Below are positions 9,162 to 22,700 of a stretch of DNA of 64,000 nucleotides, one piece after another. The DNA lies in the NCBI RefSeq assembly GCF_019649055.1, contig NW_026570276.1, positions 1 to 64,000 on the forward strand, in the 5' to 3' direction. A program made the position numbers and the translations under genes. This DNA is from Paramacrobiotus metropolitanus. Lineage: Eukaryota; Tardigrada; Eutardigrada; Parachela; Macrobiotidae. Position 1 is the first letter of the stretch; each line of letters opens with the position of its first letter. The notes beneath the pieces were generated by a model. It was not told the DNA's origin. It did not search any database and saw nothing but the letters and a program-made list of their open reading frames with translations.

Positions 9162-10775
9162 GTACAGTTTTTAATCCGCAGCAGCAACGACATTGGGCAT
9201 AGTAGTGGCCATCTAATGCAAATCTAACGGCTTTCCGTAGTGTCGAGGACAGGTAGTGGTGAGCCTATGGTACGGTGGGCAGCCCAGGAATTCCAGATTT
9301 TTACTACCAGCAAGTTCTACCTTTAACAACCGGCTCTTTTCAACTTTTGGCAAAAAAACGGACTTGGCTGGGTCGCCCTCTTCTTCGGAAGATATTCTCC
9401 GCAGGTCACCTGATTGTGTCGATATTCCCCTTTGTATTCCACGATAAACCGTGTGATGGCGCGCTTGTCTTTTTACACGGTGTGCTGATAGCGAAGCGTG
9501 TAACGGAAAAACAGACAGATTCTGCTCCAGCTTCATCAGGGCATAAAACGCCAAATGTCTGATGTACTTGTTCCATTGATAACGAACCAGTCGGTGTGCA
9601 GTATACAAAGCGTAGCCATTTCGTCCACGGTGAAAACAAGCCAGAAATCTTCCTGTATAAGGTGGTTCAATCTCCATCACGTTGTTTTTTCATTTACATC
9701 TTTGTTGGACAAGGAATTTCTTGGTCAGTTTTGACGTCAAGCGTTTGCAAACCGCTGTACCGAAGTCAAACGAAAAAGTCAAGAGCCGGAAGATGAAGGA
9801 AAGCGGGGCCGAGAAGGTCCAAGCCCAACATTTTGTCGCTACCATATCTAAGCATCGCCTATTTGCTTTCCGCAACTGGGATAGCCAGTATAGTAGTATA
9901 CCGTATGAGCGACAAATTCGTCGACGTGGGACCGAACAGCGACAGGAAAGTCAAAACGATTCGTGTGGTTTTTGGTGAGATGAAAGGAACAGCCGGACAG
10001 TTGTTCCTGGAAGTCACCTACAGGACAGATGTCTCGCTGACCAAGACCAGCTTTCTCCGCTTGACCGCAGTCATGCTTTGATACAAAGAAAGCCGGCAGA
10101 TCAACGGCCCGGGCCAGTGCAGCCGAAAACCAGGCGCCTGACACCGTTGTATCTATTGGACAGTAACATGCACTTTGGCTGAAGCCGTTTCAACGGCACC
10201 AACGTGGCTACATTCGGCGCTTTGAGTGAAGGGTGGCGATATGATCATACCCTCTACGGAATCTGTTTTTGGTGAGACGATGTATGATGGTAAGGTTTGA
10301 TGAAAGACCAACAGACGTTCAGGACATGGTGAAAGATCCAAAAGAAACAGGAATTTAAAACCCAATCAAAAGAAGGATAAGCATTCCCTACGTTGGCTGA
10401 AGCTGTTATGATGCTTTGGCGTCACTGGTCAAGCAATTGGACAACGGGACTTCCCAACGCTATCATGAAGACAAATATGTACCTTCAATGTGCGTAATGG
10501 AACGGTGCCATGGAGCGCTGGAAACACATTATGGTCATTGCGATTTTATTTGGACTGGATAAGTTCAGTGTTGAGCAAGCTTTAAACTTCGATGTGGATG
10601 GTTTTTTTGCCTAAAGCATGGTGATCAAATTCATGACAATGTTGGAATATTACTAAACCTGATTATGATTGTTGCTGGTGTTTTCTACAAATAACGAAAA
10701 CGCGTCAGTGTCTTTTTTATTTCATTAAAAGCTTGCACATCTGTCAGAGGATAGCTCCGTCTGCCACGGTTGTAA
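9162..10775 (+). repeat. Duplicated ~1.6-kb segment, copy 2, embedded in satellite
   Basis: Matches 797-2384 plus 7725-7759 and lacks the gypsy element, so it preserves the empty target site at 10736-10745. Satellite to the left ends in ...CCAAACAGG and satellite to the right resumes AGGCATTATCG. This is the same monomer position, with AGG present on both sides (9159-9161 and 10776-10778). No satellite bases are lost. Differences from copy 1 are mostly one-base insertions and deletions. Longest open frames are on the minus strand (9213-9680) and plus strand (9682-9978); neither is kept in copy 1. Confidence 0.88.
9213..9680 (-). other. 155-codon open frame inside segment copy 2, coding status doubtful
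   Basis: This ATG-started minus-strand frame is the longest outside the satellite and the LTR element. The product is basic, with no signal peptide, membrane segment or domain I recognise. In copy 1 the corresponding frame is split into shorter pieces. On the opposite strand the same DNA also has open stretches, so direction is not decided by the sequence. It may be a chance frame in a non-coding segment. Confidence 0.15.
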
Positions 10776-13700
10776 AGGCATTATCGTTTGGCCTTCCTCT
10801 CTAGATGATTTTTTTAAATCGTTTAGCTAAAACTACTGTTTCAGAAGGAAAATCAGCCATTTGCAACAAAAAAACGAAAATTTGTATCCACCTTATCAAT
10901 CTGTCAACCGTATGCCAATTCTTCAAATGTCTTTCAACCTGGCAGCCAACCAGGGCATTATTGTCCGGCTTCCTCTTTGATGAATACGATAAACCATTCC
11001 ACAAAACTACTGCTTCAGAAGAAATAAGCCTGTCTCATTTAAGAGAAGGCGTTTCTTGTAGGTTTCGCGAAACATCCGGATGTTTGGAAATCATTGTTGT
11101 CATCATTCGCGTTTTCCGCATATCAGAAACGAAATGACTGTCATTATAAACAGAAACCTGTTAGAGCTGGAAAATATTTATTCCCAACAAAAACGAAATT
11201 TGGTATCCACATTGTCAATTTGTCAACCGTATGTCAATTTGTCAAATGTCTTTCAAGCGGCAGCCAACCAAGCACTATCGTTTGGCCACCTCTCCAGATG
11301 ATTTCCTTAAACTAATAAAACTACCGATTCAGAAGAAAAATGAGTCATTCCCAACAAAAAAATATTTTTGTATCCACCTTGTCAATTTGTCAACCGTATG
11401 TCAATTTGTCTAATGTCTTTCAAGCTGGCAGCCAACCAGGCATTATCAGCAGCTACCTCTCCGGATGATTTCCTTAAACTAATAAGACAAAACTACCGAT
11501 TCAGAAGAAAAATCAGTCATTCCCAACAAAAAAATATTTTTGTATCCACCTTGTCAATTTGTCAACCGTATGTCAATTTGTCAAAAGCCTTTTAAACGGG
11601 CAGCCATCTAGGCATTATTGTCCGGCTTCCTCTTTGGATGGCTACCATGAATCTTTCAGACAAAACTATTGCTTCAGAAGTTAAATAAGTCTGTCACGTT
11701 AAGCAGAACGCGTTTCTTGTAGATTTTGCGAAACATCCGGATGTTTGGAAATCATTGTTGTCATCATTTTCGTTTTCCGCATATCAGGAGCAAAATGACT
11801 GTTATTATAAACAGAAACCTGGTAGAGCTGGTAAAATATTTATTCCCAACAAAAGACGAAATTTAGTATCTACTTTCTCAATTTGTCAACCGTATGTCAA
11901 TTTGTCAAATGTCTTTCAAGCTGGCAGCCAAATAAGCATTATCGTTTGGCCACCTCTCCAGATGATTTCCTTAAACTAATAAGACAAAACTACCGATTCA
12001 GAAGAAAAATCAGTCATTCCCAACAAAAAAATATTTTTTGTATCCACCTTGTCAATTTGTCAACCGTATGTCAATTTGTCAAAAGCCTTTTAAACGGGCA
12101 GCCATCTAGGCATTATTGTCCGGCTTCCTCTTTGGATGGCTACCATGAATCTTTCAGACAAAACTATTGCTTCAGAAGTTAAATAAGTCTGTCACGTTAA
12201 GCAGAACGCGTTTCTTGTAGATTTTGCGAAACATCCGGATGTTTGGAAATCATTGTTGTCATCATTCGCGTTTTCCGCATATCAGAAACGAAATGACTGT
12301 CATTATAAACAGAAACCTGTTAAAGCTTGAAAAAAATTTATTCCCAAAAAAAAACGAAATTTGGTATCCACATTGTCAATTTTTCAACCGTATGTCAATT
12401 TGTCAAATGTCTTTCAAGCTGGCAGCCAAATAAGCATTATCGTTTGGCCACCTCTCCAGATGATTTCCTTAAACTAATAAGACAAAACTACCGATTCAGA
12501 AGAAAAACGAGTCATTCCCAACAAAAAAATATTTTTTGTATCCACCTTGTCAATTTGTCAACCGTATGTCAATTTGTCTAATGTCTTTCAAGCTGGCAGC
12601 CAACCAGGCATTATCGCTTGGCCACCTCTCAGATGATTTCCTTAAACTAATAAGACAAAACTACCGATTCAGAAGAAAAACCAGTCATTCCCAACAAAAA
12701 AATATTTTTTGTATCCACCTTGTCAATTTGTCAACCGTATGTCAATTTGTCAAAAGCCTTTTAAACGGGCAGCCATCTAGGCATTATTGTCCGGCTTCCT
12801 CTTTGGATGGCTACCATTAATCTTTCAGACAAAACTATTGCTTCAGAAGTTAAATAAGTCTGTCACGTTAAGCAGAACGCGTTTCTTGTAGATTTTGCGA
12901 AACATCCGGATGTTTGAAAATCATTGTTGTCATCATTTGCGTTTTCCGCATATCAGGAGCGAAATGACTGTTATTATAAACAGAAACCTGGTAGAGCTGG
13001 AAAAATATTTATTCCCAACAAAAGACGAAATTTAGTATCTACTTTCTCAATTTGTCAACCGTATGTCAATTTGTCAAATGTCTTTCAAGCTGGCAGCCAA
13101 ATAAGCATTATCGTTTGGCCACCTCTCCAGATGATTTCCTTAAACTAATAAGACAAAACTACCGATTCAGAAGAAAAACCAGTCATTCCCAACAAAAAAA
13201 TATTTTTTGTATCCACCTTGTCAATTTGTCAACCGTATGTCAATTTGTCAAAAGCCTTTTAAACGGGCAGCCATCTAGGCATTATTGTCCGGCTTCCTCT
13301 TTGGATGGCTACCATGAATCTTTCAGACAAAACTATTGCTTCAGAAGTTAAATAAGTCTGTCACGTTAAGCAGAACGCGTTTCTTGTAGATTTTGCGAAA
13401 CATCCGGATGTTTGGAAATCATTAATGTCATCACTCGCGTTTTCCGCATGTCAGAAACGAAATGACTGTCATTATAAACAGAAACCTGTTAGAGCTGGAA
13501 AATATTTATTCCCAACAAAAAACGAAATTTGGTATCCACATTGTCAATTTGTCAACCGTATGTCAATTTGTCAAATGTCTTTCAAGCGGCAGCCAACCAA
13601 GCACTATCGTTTGGCCACCTCTCCAGATGATTTCCTTAAACTAATAAGACAAAACTACCGATTCAGAAGAAAAACGAGTCATTCCCAACAAAAAAATATT

Positions 13701-16700
13701 TTTTGTATCCACCTTGTCAATTTGTCAACCGTATGTCAATTTGTCTAATGTCTTTCAAGCTGGCAGCCAACCAGGCATTATCGCTTGGCCACCTCTCAGG
13801 ATGATTTCCTTAAACTAATAAGACAAAACTACCGATTCAGAAGAAAAACCAGTCATTCCCAACAAAAAAATATTTTTTGTATCCACCTTGTCAATTTGTC
13901 AACCGTATGTCAATTTGTCAAAAGCCTTTTAAACGGGCAGCCATCTAGGCATTATTGTCCGGCTTCCTCTTTGGATGGCTACCATGAATCTTTCAGACAA
14001 AACTATTGCTTCAGAAGTTAAATAAGTCTGTCACGTTAAGCAGAACGCGTTTCTTGTAGATTTTGCGAAACATCCGGATGTTTGGAAATCATTGTTGTCA
14101 TCATTCGCGTTTTCCGCATATCAGAAACGAAATGACTGTAATTATAAACAGAAACCTGTTAAAGCTTGAAAAATATTTATTCCCAAAAAACGAAATTTGG
14201 TATCCACATTGTCAATTTTGTCAACCGTATGTCAATTTGTCAAATGTCTTTCAAGCTGGCAGCCAAATAAGCATTATCGTTTGGCCACCTCTCCAGATGA
14301 TTTCCTTAAACTAATTAGACAAAACTATCGCTTCAAAGAAAAATCAGTCATTCCCAACAAAAAATATTTTTTGTATCCACCTTGTCAATTTGTCAACCGT
14401 ATGTCAATTTGTCAAAAGCCTTATAAACGGGCAGCCATCTAGGCATTATTGTCCGGCTTCCTCTTTAGATGATTACCATAAATCCTTCAGACAAAACAAT
14501 TGCTTCAGAAGTTAAATAAGTCTGTCACATTAAGCAGAACGCGTTTCTTGTAGATTTTGCGAAACATCCGGATGTTTGGAAATCATTGTTGTCATCATTC
14601 GCGTTTTCCGCATGTCAGAAACGAAATGACTGTCATTATAAACAGAAACCTGTTAGAGCTGAAAAATATTTATTCCCAACAAAAAACGAAATTTGGTATC
14701 CACATTGTCAATTTGTCAACCGTATGTCAATTTGTCAAATGTCTTTCAAGCGGCAGCCAACCAAAGCACTATCGTTTGGCCACCTCTCCAGATGATTTCC
14801 TTAAACTAATTAGACAAAACTACCGCTTCAGAAGAAAAATAGTCATTCCCAACAAAAAATATTTTTGTATCCACCTTGTCAATTTGTCAACCGTATGTCA
14901 ATTTGTCTAATGTCTTTCAAGCTGGCAGTCAACCAGGCATTATCGCTTGGCCACCTCTCAGGATGATTTCCTTAAACTAATAAGACAAAACTACCGATTC
15001 AGAAGAAAAATCAGTCATTCCCAACAAAAAATATTTTTGTATCCACCTTGTCAATTTGTCAACCGTATGTCAATTTGTCAAAAGCCTTTTAAACGGGCAG
15101 CCATCTAGGCATTATTGTCCGGCTTCCTCTTTGGATGGCTACCATAAATCTTTCAGACAAAACTATTGCTTCAGAAGTTAAATAAGTCTGTCACGTTAAG
15201 CAGAACGCGTTTCTTGTGGATTTTGCGAAACATCCGGATGTTTGAAAATCATTGTTGTCATCATTTGCGTTTTCCGCATATCAGGAGCGAAATGACTGTT
15301 ATTATAAACAGAAACCTGGTAGAGCTGGAAAAATATTTATTCCCAACAAAAAGACGAAATTTGTATCCACCTTGTCAATTTGTCAACCGTATGTCAATTT
15401 GTCAAATGTCTTTCAAGCTGGCAGCCAAATAAGCATTATCGTTTGGCCACCTCTCCAGATGATTTCCTTAAACTAATTAGACAAAACTACCGCTTCAAAA
15501 GAAAAATCAGTCATTCCCAACAAAAAATATTTTTTGTATCCACCTTGTCAATTTGTCAACCGGATGTCAATTTGTCAAAAGCCTTTTAAACGGGCAGCCA
15601 TCTAGGCATTATTGTCCGGCTTCCTCTTTAGATGACTACCATAAATCTTTCGGACAAAACAATTGCTTCAGAAGTTAAACAAGTCTGTCACATTAAGCAG
15701 AGCGCGTTTCTTGTAGATTTTGCGAAACATCCGTATGTTTGGGAAATCACTGTTGTCATCATTTGCGTTTTCCGCATATCAGAAGCGAAATGACTGTCAT
15801 TATAAACAGAAACCTGTTAGAGCTGGAAAAATATTTATTTCCAACAAAAAACGAAATTTGGTATCCACATTGTCAATTTGTCAACCGTATGTCAATTTGT
15901 CAAATGTCTTTCAAGCTGGCAGCCAAATAAGCATTATCGTTTGGCCACCTCTCCAGATGATTTCCTTAAACTAATTAGACAAAACTACCGATTCAGAAGA
16001 AAAATCAGTCATTCCCAACAAAAAAATATTTTTTGTATCCACCTTGTCAATTTGTCAACCGTATGTCAATTTGTCAAAAGCCTTTTAAACGGGCAGCCAT
16101 CTAGGCATTATTGTCCGGCTTCCTCTTTGGATGGCTACCATAAATCTTTCAGACAAAACTATTGCTTCAGAAGTTAAATAAGTCTGTCACATTAAGCAGA
16201 ACGCGTTTCTTGTAGATTTTGCGAAACATCCGGATGTTTGGAAATCATTGTTGTCATCATTCGCGTTTTCCGCATATCAGGAACGAAATGACTGTCATTA
16301 TAAACAGAAACCTGTTAAAGCTTGAAAAATTTATTCCCAACAAAAAACGAAATTTGGTATCCACATTGTCAATTTTTCAACCGTATGTCAATTTGTCAAA
16401 TGTCTTTCAAGCTGGCAGCCAAATAAGCATTATCGTTTGGCCACCTCTCCAGATGATTTCCTTAAACTAATTAGACAAAACTACCGCTTCAAAATAAAAA
16501 TTCAGTCATTCCCAACAAAAAAATATTTTTTGTATCCACCTTGTCAATTTGTCAACCGTATGTCAATTTGTCAAAAGCCTTTAAACGGGCAGCCATCTAG
16601 GCATTATTGTCCGGCTTCCTCTTTAGATGACTACCATAAATCTTTCAGACAAAACTAACGGCTTCAGAAGTTAAATAAGTCTGTCTCATTAAGCAGAACG

Positions 16701-19700
16701 CGTTTCTTGTAGATTTTGCGAAACATCCGGATGTTTGGAAATCATTGTTGTCATCATTCGCGTTTTCCGCATATCAGGAACGAAATGACTGTCATTATAA
16801 ACAGAAACCTGTTAGAGCTGGAAAAATATTTATTCCCAACAAAAAACGAAATTTGGTATCCACATTGTCAATTTGTCAACCGTATGTCAATTTGTCAAAT
16901 GTCTTTCAAGCGGCAGCCAACCAAGCACTATCGTTTGGCCACCTCTCCAGATGATTTCCTTAAACTAATAAGACAAAACTACCGATTCAGAAGAAAAATC
17001 AGTCATTCCCAACAAAAAAAATATTTTTGTATCCACCTTGTCAATTTGTCAACCGTATGTCAATTTGTCTAATGTCTTTCAAGCTGGCAGCCAACCAGGC
17101 ATTATCGCTTGGCCACCTCTCCAGATGATTTCCTTAAACTAATAAGACAAAACTACCGATTCAGAAGAAAAATCAGTCATTCCCAACAAAAAATATTTTT
17201 GTATCCACCTTGTCAATTTGTCAACCGTATGTCAATTTGTCAAAAGCCTTTTAAACGGGCAGCCATCTAGGCATTATTGTCCGGCTTCCTCTTTGGATGG
17301 CTACCATAAATCTTTCAGACAAAACTATTGCTTCAGAAGTTAAATAAGTCTGTCACATTAAGCAGAACGCGTTTCTTGTAGATTTTGCGAAACATCCGGA
17401 TGTTTGGAAATCATTGTTGTCATCATTCGCGTTTTCCGCATATCAGGAACGAAATGACTGTCATTATAAACAGAAACCTGTTAAAGCTTGAAAAATATTT
17501 ATTCCCAACAAAAAACGAAATTTGGTATCCACATTGTCAATTTGTCAACCGTATGTCAATTTGTCAAATGTCTTTCAAGCTGGCAGCCAAATAAGCATTA
17601 TCGTTTGGCCACCTCTCCAGATGATTTCCTTAAACTAATTAGACAAAACTACCGCTTCAAAAGAAAAATCAGTCATTCCCAACAAAAAAATATTTTTTGT
17701 ATCCACCTTGTCAATTTGTCAACCGTATGTCAATTTGTCAAAAGCCTTTTAAACGGGCAGCCATCTAGGCATTATTGTCCGGCTTCCTCTTTAGATGACT
17801 ACCATAAATCTTTCAGACAAAACTATTGCTTCAGAAGTTAAATAAGTCTGTCACATTAATCAGAACGCGTTTCTTGTAGATTTTGCGAAACATCCGGATG
17901 TTTGGGAATCATTGTTGTCATCATTCGCGTTTTCCGCATATCAGGAACGAAATGACTGTCATTATAAACAGAAACCTGTTAGAGCTGGAAAAATATTTAT
18001 TCCCAACAAAAACGAAATTTGGTATCCACATTGTCAATTTGTCAACCGTATGTCAATTTGTCAAATGTCTTTCAAGCGGCAGCCAACCAAGCACTATCGT
18101 TTGGCCACCTCTCCAGATGATTTCCTTAAACTAATTAGACAAAACTACCGCTTCAGAAGAAAAATCAGTCATTCCCAACAAAAAATATTTTTGTATCCAC
18201 CTTGTCAATTTGTCAACCGTATGTCAATTTGTCTAATGTCTTTCAAGCTGGCAGTCAACCAGGCATTATCGCTTGGCCACCTCTCAGGATGATTTCCTTA
18301 AACTAATAAGACAAAACTACCGATTCAGAAGAAAAATCAGTCATTCCCAACAAAAAATATTTTTGTATCCACCTTGTCAATTTGTCAACCGTATGTCAAT
18401 TTGTCAAAAGCCTTTTAAACGGGCAGCCATCTAGGCATTATTGTCCGGCTTCCTCTTTGGATGACTACCATAAATCTTTCAGACAAAACTATTGCTTCAG
18501 AAGTTAAATAAGTCTGTCACATTAAGCAGAACGCGTTTCTTGTAGATTTTGCGAAACATCCGGATGTTTGAAATCATTGTTGTCATCATTTGCGTTTTCC
18601 GCATATCAGGAACGAAATGACTGTCATTATAAACAGAAACCTGTTAGAGCTGGAAAATATTTATTCCCAACAAAAGACGAAATTTGGTATCCACTGTCAA
18701 TTTGTCAACCGTATGTCAATTTGTCAAATGTCTTTCAAGCTGGCAGCCAAATAAGCATTATCGTTTGGCCACCTCTCCAGATGATTTCCTTAAACTAATT
18801 AGACAAAACTACCGCTTCCAAAGAAAAATCAGTCATTCCCAACAAAAAAATATTTTTTGTATCCACCTTGTCAATTTGTCAACCGGATGTCAATTTGTCA
18901 AAAGCCTTTTAAACGGGCAGCCATCTAGGCATTATTGTCCGGCTTCCTCTTTAGATGACTACCATAAATCTTTCGGACAAAACAATTGCTTCAGAAGTTA
19001 AACAAGTCTGTCACATTAAGCAGAGCGCGTTTCTTGTAGATTTTGCGAAACATCCGGATGTTTGGAAATCACTGTTGTCATCATTTGCGTTTTCCGCATA
19101 TCAGGAGCGAAATGACTGTCATTATAAACAGAAACCTGTTAGAGCTGGAAAAATATTTATTCCCAACAGAAAACGAAATTTGGTATCCACATTGTCAATT
19201 TGTCAACCGTATGTCAATTTGTCAAATGTCTTTCAAGCTGGCAGCCAAATAAGCATTATCGTTTGGCCACCTCTCCAGGTGATTTCCTTAAACTAATTAG
19301 ACAAAACTACCGATTCAGAAGAAAAATCAGTCATTCATAACAAAAAAATATTTTTTGTATCCACCTTGTCAATTTGTCAACCGTATGTCAATTTGTCAAA
19401 AGCCTTTTAAACGGGCAGCCATCTAGGCATTATTGTCCGGCTTCCTCTTTGGATGGCTACCATAAATCTTTCAGACAAAACTATTGCTTCAGAAGTTAAA
19501 TAAGTCTGTCACATTAAGCAGAACGCGTTTCTTGTAGATTTTGCGAAACATCCGGATGTTTGGAAATCATTGTTGTCATCATTCGCGTTTTCCGCATATC
19601 AGGAACGAAATGACTGTCATTATAAACAGAAAACTGTTAGAGCTGGAAAAATATTTATTCCCAACAAAAAAAGAAATTTGGTATCCACATTGTCAATTTG

Positions 19701-22700
19701 TCAACCGTATGTCAATTTGTCAAATGTCTTTCAAGCTGGCAGCCAAATAAACATTATCGTTTGGCCACCTCCCCAGATGATTTCCTTAAACTAATTAGAC
19801 AAAACTACCGCTTCAAAAGAAAAATCAGTCATTCCCAACAAAAAAATATTTTTTGTATCCACCTTGTCAATTTGTCAACCGGATGTCAATTTGTCAAAAG
19901 CCTTTTAAACGGGCAGCCATCTAGGCATTATTGTCCGGCTTCCTCTTTAGATGACTACCATAAATCTTTCGGACAAAACAATTGCTTCAGAAGTTAAACA
20001 AGTCTGTCACATTAAGCAGAGCGCGTTTCTTGTAGATTTTGCGAAACATCCGTATGTTTGGAAATCACTGTTGTCATCATTTGCGTTTTCCGCATATCAG
20101 GAGCGAAATGACTGTCATTATAAACAGAAACCTGTTAGAGCTGGAAAAATATTTATTCCCAACAAAAAACGAAATTTGGTATCCACATTGTCAATTTGTC
20201 AACCGTATGTGAATTTGTCAAATGTCTTTCAAGCGGCAGCCAACCAAGCACTATCGTTTGGCCACCTCTCCAGACGATTACCTTAAACTAATTAGACAAA
20301 ACTACCGATTCAGAAGAAAAATCAGTCATTCCCAACAAAAAAATATTTTTTGTATCCACCTTGTCAATTTGTCAACCGTATGTCAATTTGTCTAATGTCT
20401 TTCAAGCTGGCAGCCAACCAGGCATTATCGCTTGGCCACCTCTCCAGATGATTTCCTTAAACTAATTAGCCAAAACTACCGCTTCAGAAGAAAAATCAGT
20501 CATTCCCAACAAAAAAATATTTTTTGTATCCACCTTGTCAATTTGTCAACCGTATGTCAATTTGTCAAAAGCCTTTTAAACGGGCAGCCATCTAGGCATT
20601 ATTGTCCGGCTTCCTCTTTGGATGGCTACCATAAATCTTTCAGACAAAACTATTGCTTCAGAAGTTAAATAAGTCTGTCACATTAAGCAGAACGCGTTTC
20701 TTGTAGATTTTGCGAAACATCCGGATGTTTGGAAATCATTGTTGTCATCATTCGCGTTTTCCGCATATCAGGAACGAAATGACTGTCATTATAAACAGAA
20801 ACCTGTTAGAGCTGGAAAAATATTTATTCCCAACAAAAACGAAATTTGGTATCCACATTGTCAATTTGTCAACCGTATGTCAATTTGTCAAATGTCTTTC
20901 AAGCTGGCAGCCAAATAAGCATTATCGTTTGGCCACCTCTCCAGATGATTTCCTTAAACTAATTAGACAAAACTACCGCTTCAGAAGAAAAATCAGTCAT
21001 TCCCAACAAAAAAATATTTTTTGTATCCACCTTGTCAATTTGTCAACCGGATGTCAATTTGTCAAAAGCCTTTTAAACGGGCAGCCATCTAGGCATTATT
21101 GTCCGGCTTCCTCTTTGGATGGCTACCATAAATCTTTCAGACAAAACTATTGCTTCAGAAGTTAAATAAGTCTGTCACATTAAGCAGAACGCGTTTCTTG
21201 TAGATTTTGCGAAACATCCGGATGTTTGGAAATCATTGTTGTCATCATTCGCGTTTTCCGCATATCAGGAACGAAATGACTGTCATTATAAACAGAAAAC
21301 TGTTAGAGCTGGAAAAATATTTATTCCCAACAAAAAAAGAAATTTGGTATCCACATTGTCAATTTGTCAACCGTATGTCAATTTGTCAAATGTCTTTCAA
21401 GCTGGCAGCCAAATAAACATTATCGTTTGGCCACCTCCCCAGATGATTTCCTTAAACTAATTAGACAAAACTACCGCTTCAAAAGAAAAATCAGTCATTC
21501 CCAACAAAAAAATATTTTTTGTATCCACCTTGTCAATTTGTCAACCGGATGTCAATTTGTCAAAAGCCTTTTAAACGGGCAGCCATCTAGGCATTATTGT
21601 CCGGCTTCCTCTGTAGATGACTACCATAAATCTTTCGAACAAAACAATTGCTTCAGAAGTTAAACAAGTCTGTCACGTTAAGCAGAGCGAGTTTCTTGTA
21701 GATTTTGCGAAACATCCGGATGTTTGGATATCATTGTTGTCATCATTCGCGTTTTCCGCATATCAGGAACGAAATGACTGTCATTATAAACAGAAACCTG
21801 TTAGAGCTGGAAAAATATTTATTCCCAACAAAAACGAAATTTGGTATCCACATTGTCAATTTGTCAACCGTATGTCAATTTGTCAAATGTCTTTCAAGCT
21901 GGCAGCCAAATAAGCATTATCGTTTGGCCACCTCTCAGATGATTTCCTTAAACTAATTAGACAAAACTACCGCTTCAAAGAAAAATCAGTCATTCCCAAC
22001 AAAAAAATATTTTTTGTATCCACCTTGTCAATTTGTCAACCGGATGTCAATTTGTCAAAAGCCTTTTAAACGGGCAGCCATCTAGGCATTATTGTCCGGC
22101 TTACTCTTTGGATGACTACCATAAATCTTTGAGACAAAACTATTGCTTCAGAAGTTAAATAAGTCTGTCACATTAAGCAGAACGCGTTTCTTGTAGATTT
22201 TGCGAAACATCCGGATGTTTGGAAATCATTGTTGTCATCATTCGCGTTTTCCGCATATCAGGAACGAAATGACTGTCATTATAAACAGAAACCTGTTAAA
22301 GCTTGAAAAATATTTATTCCCAACAAAAAACGAAATTTGGTATCCACATTGTCAATTTGTCAACCGTATGTCAATTTGTCAAATGTCTTTCAAGCTGGCA
22401 GCCAAATAAGCATTATCGTTTGGCCACCTCTCCAGATGATTTCCTTAAACTAATTAGACAAAACTACCGCTTCAAAGAAAAATCAGTCATTCCCAACAAA
22501 AAATATTTTTGTATCCACCTTGTCAATTTGTCAACCGTATGTCAATTTGTCAAAAGCCTTTTAAACGGGCAGCCATCTAGGCATTATTGTCCGGCTTCCT
22601 CTTTAGATATTACCATAAATCTTTCAGACAAAACTATTGCTTCAGAAGTTAAATAAGTCTGTCACATTAAGCAGAGCGCGTTTCTTGTAGATTTTGCGAA

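Noticed and set aside
9162-10775. DNA transposon with terminal inverted repeats
   Set aside because: The ends GTACAGTTT and the reverse complement of the right end, TACAACCG, share only TACA. No transposase motif is visible.
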